A stretch of 48,667 nucleotides of DNA from Agrobacterium salinitolerans (GTDB taxonomy: Bacteria; Pseudomonadota; Alphaproteobacteria; Rhizobiales; Rhizobiaceae). The notes beneath the pieces are model-generated. The model was not told the DNA's origin. It worked only from the letters and a program-made list of their open reading frames with translations, and searched no databases. This document shows, piece by piece, positions 43,060 to 48,667 of the stretch. The stretch's first letter is position 1; every line of letters starts with the position of its first letter. The DNA lies in the NCBI RefSeq assembly GCF_002008225.1, contig NZ_MRDH01000022.1, positions 1-48,667 of the forward strand, in the 5' to 3' direction. The position numbers and the translations under genes are program-made.

Positions 43060-45312
43060 TTATACCTCCTGCGTCGTCTTGAAGGGGAAGCCAGCCGCCG
43101 TCGCTGCGGGTTTCCTTTCCGGCATTTTTCCGCGCACGTTGCTCGGCGGCACGACCTTGTTGACACCGCGCAAGGTGTTTAGAATCTCCTCCTTTTTGCC
43201 ATCAAGCACGATCTGTCCGTTTTCGACGACGATGACGCGTTGAACCAGTTCCAGAACGCGCATGCGGTGCGTGGCAACAATAACTGTTCGTTCGGCACTC
43301 CAGGCCCGGAAACGCGCGATGAACTGGCGCTCGCTTGCTTCGTCCATTGCTGCCGTTGGCTCGTCAAGTAAAACGACGGCTGGATCCCGAATGAGAAGCC
43401 GTGTCAGAAGCAATGCCTGTTTCTGCCCGCCTGAGAGGCCTCGTCCGCCCTCAAGAATCGGATGGTCGAGGCCACGCGGGAACTTGCGCACGAATTCGTC
43501 TGCTCCTGTCATGGAAAGCGCCTCGAGCAGCAATGTCTCGGGCGCATGCAATGCACCCAGAGTGACGTTTTCGCGGATGGTTCCATGAAACAGGCGTGAG
43601 TCCTGCGTCAACAGGCCGACATTCCTGCGCAGGTCGGCGGGATCCACCTGTGAAAGCGCTAGCTCGTCGATCAGTACTTCGCCGGCTGCCGGTTCAACCA
43701 TGCCCGCCATGGCCGACAGAAGGGTAGATTTTCCCGCACCATTCTTGCCGAGAACGGCGATTTTTTCTCCCGCAGTAATGGACAGCTCCCCGATCGCAAG
43801 CGCCGGCCGCCCTGCACCATTGCCGTAATGAAAGGCTGCACCCTTTATACTGTAAGCACCACGCAGGGTGGGAACACTCACGCGCGTTTCGCTGTCAGGG
43901 TGATCGGAAGGCATGCGCAAAATGGCGTCGATGCTTTTCAACCCAACCTTAGCCTGCTGATACCGGCCCAGTATCTGTGTCAGTTGCGCCATGGGTGCCA
44001 TCATGCGGGAGCCCAGGATGGAACAGGCAACGAGTGAGCCCGTTGTCATGTCTCCTTCCATGACGAGTGGCGCACCGATAACGACGACCGCAGCAAAAGT
44101 GCCCGTCTGCACGGTATGGCTCCAGGCTGCGAGGCCATTGGTTATGGCACGCAGCCGCAGCTGCCCGTCGGCTGAGACGGCATTATAGTGGTTCCACCGC
44201 TGCTGAAAATGGTCTTCAGCCTGAAGCGTCTTGATGTCCTCTATGCCCTGAACGGCCTCCACGAGCATCGCGTTGCGCAGCGACGATTCGCGCATGGCTT
44301 CACTGGCGGCAGCGCGCAGCCGGCGCTGCGCCATCAGGCCGGGCAATACCAGAAGCAAAAGAGCCGCAACCGGAACGATGACGATTGGCCCCCCAATCAG
44401 CCAGAATATGAACAGGAACAGGATAAAGAAGGGAAGGTCGGCAACGGCGGCAACGGTGGTGGACGTCAAAAGTTCGCGAACCTGCTCTAAGTCCCGCAAC
44501 TGGGCGATGAATGTGCCGGTGGAGGTGGGCCGTTCCTGGTTCTTCACGCGCATCGCATGGCCGAAAACGAGATCGGAGATGCGTATGTCCGTACGTTTGC
44601 CGACAATGTCGATAATGCGGGTGCGCAGACGACGCATGATGAAGTCGAAGAACACCGCCAGCAGCACGCCGATGAACAAGACATACAGGGTGTTATAGGA
44701 CTTGGCCGGAACCACCCGGTCATAAACCTGCATCGAGAACATGACGCCAGCCAGTGCCAGGATGTTGGCAACAAGTGATGCCAGCATGACATGGCCATAA
44801 GATCCGATGTCGCGAAACGCGATCGACCGGAACCAATGTTCCCGGTAAGGGGCAATATAGCCATCGACCCGTTCATCGACGGTTCCGCGCTGCGGACGCG
44901 CGAGAATGACGAATTCGGTCTGCTGCAGCAGTACATCAAGCGCCAGCACCGTGGCAACGCCGGCCTCTCCGCTGAGGACGATGGATACGTCCCTATTGGC
45001 GGCTAGGGCTGTGACGACGCCAACTGCACCGTCAGAGAGCTTCACGATTACCGGCAAGCGCCAGCTTGTGAGGAGGCGCGGCGACGGGGCTGCACGTTTG
45101 ATCTGCAAGCCCAGCTTGTTTGCCAGGCGCGCGAGACAATCATCTGTCTCGATCGCCTGCATGGCTTGGGCGAGCTGTCGTGCTCCACCCGCCGAAAAAG
45201 GCACACCGTAGTGACGCGCCACATATTGAAGGGCCTCGCTCCAGCTCTCAAAGTCGCCGCCAGCAGCGTCAGGATCGGGCCATTGTTCCGTCGTCATGTC
45301 GGAAAGGGGCAT
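43060..45312 (-). CDS. Type I secretion ABC exporter (LapB-like)
   Basis: The 750-residue protein has an N-terminal C39-like domain without an obvious catalytic cysteine (about residues 20-150), six membrane spans in the middle and a nucleotide-binding domain with Walker A GKNGAGKST, signature LSGGQKQAL, Walker B VVLLDEPTAAMDE and the H-loop ATHRM. Such exporters (LapB, HlyB-like CLD types) move large adhesins without cutting them. The cargo is the DA-repeat protein encoded directly upstream. ATG 45312 has AAGGAA 5 bp upstream. A 30-bp stem-loop precedes the gene and may reduce exporter synthesis relative to the cargo. Adjoins the HlyD gene without a gap. Confidence 0.94.
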   Translation of the reverse strand: MPLSDMTTEQWPDPDAAGGDFESWSEALQYVARHYGVPFSAGGARQLAQAMQAIETDDCLARLANKLGLQIKRAAPSPRLLTSWRLPVIVKLSDGAVGVVTALAANRDVSIVLSGEAGVATVLALDVLLQQTEFVILARPQRGTVDERVDGYIAPYREHWFRSIAFRDIGSYGHVMLASLVANILALAGVMFSMQVYDRVVPAKSYNTLYVLFIGVLLAVFFDFIMRRLRTRIIDIVGKRTDIRISDLVFGHAMRVKNQERPTSTGTFIAQLRDLEQVRELLTSTTVAAVADLPFFILFLFIFWLIGGPIVIVPVAALLLLVLPGLMAQRRLRAAASEAMRESSLRNAMLVEAVQGIEDIKTLQAEDHFQQRWNHYNAVSADGQLRLRAITNGLAAWSHTVQTGTFAAVVVIGAPLVMEGDMTTGSLVACSILGSRMMAPMAQLTQILGRYQQAKVGLKSIDAILRMPSDHPDSETRVSVPTLRGAYSIKGAAFHYGNGAGRPALAIGELSITAGEKIAVLGKNGAGKSTLLSAMAGMVEPAAGEVLIDELALSQVDPADLRRNVGLLTQDSRLFHGTIRENVTLGALHAPETLLLEALSMTGADEFVRKFPRGLDHPILEGGRGLSGGQKQALLLTRLLIRDPAVVLLDEPTAAMDEASERQFIARFRAWSAERTVIVATHRMRVLELVQRVIVVENGQIVLDGKKEEILNTLRGVNKVVPPSNVRGKMPERKPAATAAGFPFKTTQEV

Positions 45313-45328
45313 GGGTATTCCTTTGTGA

Positions 45329-45358
45329 CGACATGGGGGCGTTCATGCCCCAATGTCG
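45329..45358 (-). other. Stem-loop between cargo and exporter genes
   Basis: CGACATGGGGGC (45329-45340) pairs with GCCCCAATGTCG (45347-45358) with a single mismatch around a 6-base loop. It stands 12 bp past the stop of the cargo gene and 16 bp before the exporter start. No U-tract follows, so partial attenuation or mRNA processing is more likely than a full stop. Confidence 0.5.
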
Positions 45359-45370
45359 CCCTTGGATCGT

Positions 45371-48300
45371 TCAGATTACAGTCGAATGCATCGAATTCAA
45401 TTCGTCTTCGGCCACCAGATGGCCGAAGGGATCAACAGGCAGTTCCACCGGATCGGGCGCCTCGACAAGACCTGCACTGTCGTCGGTCGAACCCAGATCA
45501 GCGTCACCATCCTCAGGCTCACTGAGAGCCGCAAGTCCATCAAGCGGGACGGTCAATTCCTCCGTATCTTCCTCGATCAGGCGAGAAAGCTCGTCGTCAC
45601 TGTCCTGACTTGAGGTGAATGGATCATCGCTTGCCGCCACATCAATGCTGTCGAGACCGGTTATGTCCTCGGCAACGAACATCATGGCCTGATCCGGCAC
45701 GCCTGCACCGGAGGGCTCGACGGTCACGACCAAAGAGGATTGCTCGACCGCGCCGGACGGATGGATCAGCTGATACTCGAAAGTCTCGGTTTGCGACGTG
45801 GTGAAATGCGTGAGATCAGGGTGCAGTTCGTAACTGTAACTGCCATCGGCGTTGATGGTCAGCGTACCGTATTCGCCGTCGATCGTTCTGGTGCCCGTCA
45901 CATCCACGAAGCTTGTTCCGTCAAATATCTGGAACTGTGTAAATGTGGAACCCAGATCATCATTGGTAAGCAGATTGCCGCTGTCACCGGTCGTGGTCCC
46001 GACCTCATACTGGTCGGTGTATGTCACATCAATATCGGTTGTTATGGTCGCCGAGACATTCACCAAAGTACCACTCAATGTTGAGCGGACACGGTAGGTG
46101 CCAGCAAGGAGATCGAGTTCAGCCAGGTCTATCGACGCCACGGTGCCGAGCCCGCCAACGATAATGTTGAAGGAGTCGCTTGCTACCTGCTGCCAGTTGC
46201 CTGGTGTTGTTTCTTGCTCGAGATAAAGTACACCATTCGACAGAGCCGCCAGCAGAACAGATACGTTGATGCTGCCGGAAACCTCCATGCTGTCGGTGAT
46301 TACGAAGCTGTTGCTGGTATAGGTGCTTGTTTGTCCCAGCCCACCGGAAAGCAACGTGGAACCGGTGGCGGTAAAGAAATCGTCGTCCGTCACATTGCTC
46401 CAGATGACGGACGCATCTGCGCTGTCTCCCGTTGTGGCAAACTCTAACGTCGCCGGAAGGCCCGGGTCGGTGTCGCTCCAGGTCATCGTCACATTGTCGC
46501 TGCCGATCTGGACGTAAAGCGTCGCGGTACCGGTATTGCCGTCGGCATCCGTTACGACATAATCAAACCGGTCGACCTGGCCGATCCCCGCTCCATTGGC
46601 GAAAGGCGTGTAGGTGTAGGATCCATCGGAACGGATGAGAAGCTCGCCGAAATCACCCTGTATGGTCACTCCGTCCTCATCGACAGCTTGGCCATCGACA
46701 CTCTGTACCGTCGTTCCAGCCGGGACTACATCATTGTCGATGACATTGCCGCTCACAGCAACAGGGTCGTAACCGCCGATTTCGGTAAAGTCGTAGTCCG
46801 TGCCATCAAGCGTCAGCGTGCCGCCGACACCCACGCCGAGCAGACCATTGAATCCCATGAAGGCACGGTATTCCCCCGGTTCGAGGCCCGGCACGGTGCC
46901 GCTGGTTCCGCCAAAAAGCGACAAGGACAGGATCGTGGCGGGACCTCCCCCTTCGATGCTGGTCCATTGCTGTGTCGAGGGATCCCACTTTTGCACCACA
47001 AGACTGTAGTCGCCCAGCACGTCTGCACCGATCAGCCCGCTGAAATCGAAGTTGAGATCCTGTGTATGGCCGGTCTCCACATCAAATTCGATTGTATCCG
47101 CAAATAACTGCAGATCGAGACCCGCAAGACTGACGACAGCGAGATAGGTATCGCTCCCAAGCGGAACGTCTTCCGTCACGGTGGGTAAAAGCGTCACTTC
47201 GGCCGTGGCCACATCGTCCGTTGGTTCGAGATCAGCGTCTGCGTCCGCATCAGCATCAGCATCCGCATCTGCATCAGCATCAGCGTCTGCATCTGCGTCC
47301 GCATCGGCGTCAGCGTCGGCATCTGCATCAGCGTCGGCATCTGCATCCGCATCAGCATCAGCGTCGGCATCTGCGTCAGCATCAGCATCAGCATCCGCAT
47401 CCGCGTCGGCATCTGCATCCGCATCGGCATCTGCATCCGCATCGGCATCAGCATCAGCATCTGCATCCGCATCCGCATCTGCGTCTGCGTCCGCATCAGC
47501 GTCTGCGTCCGCATCAGCATCTGCATCAGCATCAGCGTCGGCATCAGCATCCGCATCGGCATCGGCATCGGCGTCAGCGTCCGCATCAGCATCCGCATCG
47601 GCGTCAGCATCAGCATCTGCGTCTGCGTCTGCGTCAGCATCCGCATCAGCATCAGCATCCGCGTCGGCATCCGCATCGGCATCGGCATCGGCGTCAGCGT
47701 CCGCATCAGCATCCGCATCGGCGTCAGCATCAGCATCTGCGTCTGCGTCTGCGTCAGCATCCGCATCAGCATCAGCATCCGCGTCGGCATCCGCATCGGC
47801 ATCTGCATCCGCATCAGCGTCAGCGTCTGCGTCCGCATCAGCATCTGCATCCGCATCAGCATCAGCGTCTGCATCAGCATCAGCATCTGCGTCCGCATCA
47901 GCATCAGCATCCGCATCAGCATCTGCATCCGCATCAGCATCCGCGTCCGCATCAGCATCCGCGTCCGCATCAGCATCAGCGTCGGCATCAGCATCTGCAT
48001 CCGCATCGGCGTCAGCATCCGCGTCTGCGTCTGCGTCCGCATCAGCGTCAGCATCCGCATCGGCGTCGGCGTCGGCATCTGCGTCAGCATCTGCGTCTGC
48101 GTCAGCATCCGCATCGGCATCCGCATCAGCATCAGCATCAGCATCAGCGTCTGCATCTGCGTCTGCGTCCGCATCGGCGTCAGCGTCAGCGTCGGCATCT
48201 GCATCAGCATCAGCATCAGCGTCGGCATCTGCATCAGCATCAGCGTCGGCATCCGCATCCGCATCTGCGTCAGCATCAGCATCCGCATCAGCATCCGCAT

Positions 48301-48667
48301 CCGCGTCGGCATCTGCATCCGCATCGGCATCAGCATCCGCATCCGCATCGGCATCGGCATCGGCATCGGCATCGGCGTCAGCGTCAGCATCAGCATCAGC
48401 ATCAGCATCGGCATCCGCATCCGCATCAGCATCAGCATCTGCATCTGCATCGGCGTCCGCATCAGCATCTGCATCGGCATCCGCATCAGCGTCAGCGTCT
48501 GCGTCCGCATCAGCATCTGCATCGGCATCGGCATCGGCATCGGCGTCAGCGTCCGCATCAGCATCCGCATCTGCGTCAGCATCTGCATCTGCGTCTGCGT
48601 CTGCGTCAGCATCCGCATCAGCATCAGCATCCGCGTCGGCATCCGCATCGGCATCTGCATCTGCATC
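45371..48667 (-). CDS. Giant type I-secreted exoprotein with Asp-Ala repeat (5' end outside window)
   Basis: The frame stays open from the window edge to the stop at 45371, giving 1098 visible residues; the GTG at 47212 is an internal valine. Visible order: about 479 residues of strictly alternating Asp and Ala, [12 protein letters not shown], a BapA-like beta domain ([18 protein letters not shown]), a bacterial Ig/VCBS-like unit with [17 protein letters not shown] and [21 protein letters not shown], a second such pair ending [19 protein letters not shown], and an acidic tail ending [12 protein letters not shown] that may carry the export signal. No GGxGxDxxx calcium repeats are seen. It is probably a surface adhesin or matrix protein secreted by the exporter/adaptor pair encoded downstream in the same operon. 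The total length is unknown. Confidence 0.82.
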   Translation of the reverse strand, partial: DADADADADADADADADADADADADADADADADADADADADADADADADADADADADADADADADADADADADADADADADADADADADADADADADADADADADADADADADADADADADADADADADADADADADADADADADADADADADADADADADADADADADADADADADADADADADADADADADADADADADADADADADADADADADADADADADADADADADADADADADADADADADADADADADADADADADADADADADADADADADADADADADADADADADADADADADADADADADADADADADADADADADADADADADADADADADADADADADADADADADADADADADADADADADADADADADADADADADADADADADADADADADADADADADADADADADADADADADADADADADADADADADADADADADADADADADADADADADADADADLEPTDDVATAEVTLLPTVTEDVPLGSDTYLAVVSLAGLDLQLFADTIEFDVETGHTQDLNFDFSGLIGADVLGDYSLVVQKWDPSTQQWTSIEGGGPATILSLSLFGGTSGTVPGLEPGEYRAFMGFNGLLGVGVGGTLTLDGTDYDFTEIGGYDPVAVSGNVIDNDVVPAGTTVQSVDGQAVDEDGVTIQGDFGELLIRSDGSYTYTPFANGAGIGQVDRFDYVVTDADGNTGTATLYVQIGSDNVTMTWSDTDPGLPATLEFATTGDSADASVIWSNVTDDDFFTATGSTLLSGGLGQTSTYTSNSFVITDSMEVSGSINVSVLLAALSNGVLYLEQETTPGNWQQVASDSFNIIVGGLGTVASIDLAELDLLAGTYRVRSTLSGTLVNVSATITTDIDVTYTDQYEVGTTTGDSGNLLTNDDLGSTFTQFQIFDGTSFVDVTGTRTIDGEYGTLTINADGSYSYELHPDLTHFTTSQTETFEYQLIHPSGAVEQSSLVVTVEPSGAGVPDQAMMFVAEDITGLDSIDVAASDDPFTSSQDSDDELSRLIEEDTEELTVPLDGLAALSEPEDGDADLGSTDDSAGLVEAPDPVELPVDPFGHLVAEDELNSMHSTVI
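47231..48667 (-). repeat. Hexanucleotide (Asp-Ala) coding repeat, running off the window
   Basis: Over 1437 bases every codon pair is GAT or GAC plus GCN. All differences between units (Asp GAT/GAC; Ala GCT, GCA, GCG, GCC) are silent, and no insertion breaks the frame. About 240 dipeptides are seen and more may lie beyond the edge. Confidence 0.97.
47551..47803. repeat. Two tandem copies of a 120-bp block inside the DA repeat
   Basis: The pattern of silent variants from about 47551 to 47683 recurs exactly 120 bp later at about 47671-47803, with line-for-line identity over at least 100 bases (for example 47581-47640 equals 47701-47760). A segment near 48590-48660 carries the same order of variants again. 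This shows block duplication on top of the six-base unit. Confidence 0.75.

Noticed and set aside
47194..48666. 490-codon minus-strand frame rich in Met, Gln, Leu, Arg and Thr
   Set aside because: It is the frame-shifted shadow of the DA repeat. The true frame joins without a break to the beta-domain region ending at 45371.
47231..48667. Dense short repeats suggesting a CRISPR array
   Set aside because: The unit is six bases with silent variants in a coding frame; there are no repeat-spacer units or cas genes.

Overview
The window looks like a secondary replicon or accessory region of an alphaproteobacterium of the Agrobacterium/Rhizobium group. The grounds are a TraA-type relaxase with a BID-like C-terminus, a SoxR-type promoter in front of sodB-fdxA-flavin reductase, a penicillin V acylase-like hydrolase, GC-rich codon use and the rhizobial-style sugar ABC operon. 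The species cannot be fixed from the sequence alone. No rRNA, tRNA, CRISPR array or replication origin was seen.

Layout. 1-2520: 3' end of a conjugative relaxase gene, then nested wrecks of an IS21-family element (istA tail, istB with a nonsense codon and a frameshift) and an IS6-family transposase lacking its N-terminus but keeping its right inverted repeat. 2576-12664 (minus): a two-partner secretion/contact-dependent inhibition locus in the order cdiB, lipoprotein, cdiA (2436 aa), cdiI. The toxin tip resembles the Bacterial toxin 50 family, and the toxin/immunity end is visibly richer in A+T. 13042-20367: an outer-membrane barrel, a secreted Ntn-hydrolase, a VOC protein and a 1496-aa Ig-domain autotransporter. 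20465-22189: a SoxR-box promoter with 19-bp spacing driving sodB, fdxA and a flavin reductase. 22307-26278: a GntR regulator with an internal deletion, an alanine/glycine:Na+ symporter and a secreted PAP2 phosphatase with a PATR-like tail.

26492-37178: a pectin/rhamnogalacturonan utilisation locus. A solute-binding protein diverges from a six-gene operon (unassigned 840-aa toroid enzyme, GH105, GH28, ATPase, two permeases), followed tail-to-tail by a LacI regulator. The divergent intergenic region carries a 16-bp palindrome, a near copy of it in front of the opposite gene, and further dyads. The likely logic is that imported unsaturated oligogalacturonides are cut in the cytoplasm by GH105 and GH28 while the LacI protein senses a product.

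37618-48667: a secreted alpha/beta hydrolase, then a minus-strand operon for a giant type I secreted acidic protein that runs off the window end. Its visible part holds about 240 uninterrupted Asp-Ala dipeptides. It is followed by the secretion ABC transporter, the HlyD-type adaptor and a 1057-aa protein joining an unknown N-terminal region, an alpha/alpha-toroid-like region and a complete MurF-like ligase. This last assembly (DA-repeat exoprotein + type I exporter + toroid-MurF fusion, translationally coupled) is the best candidate for an undescribed system.
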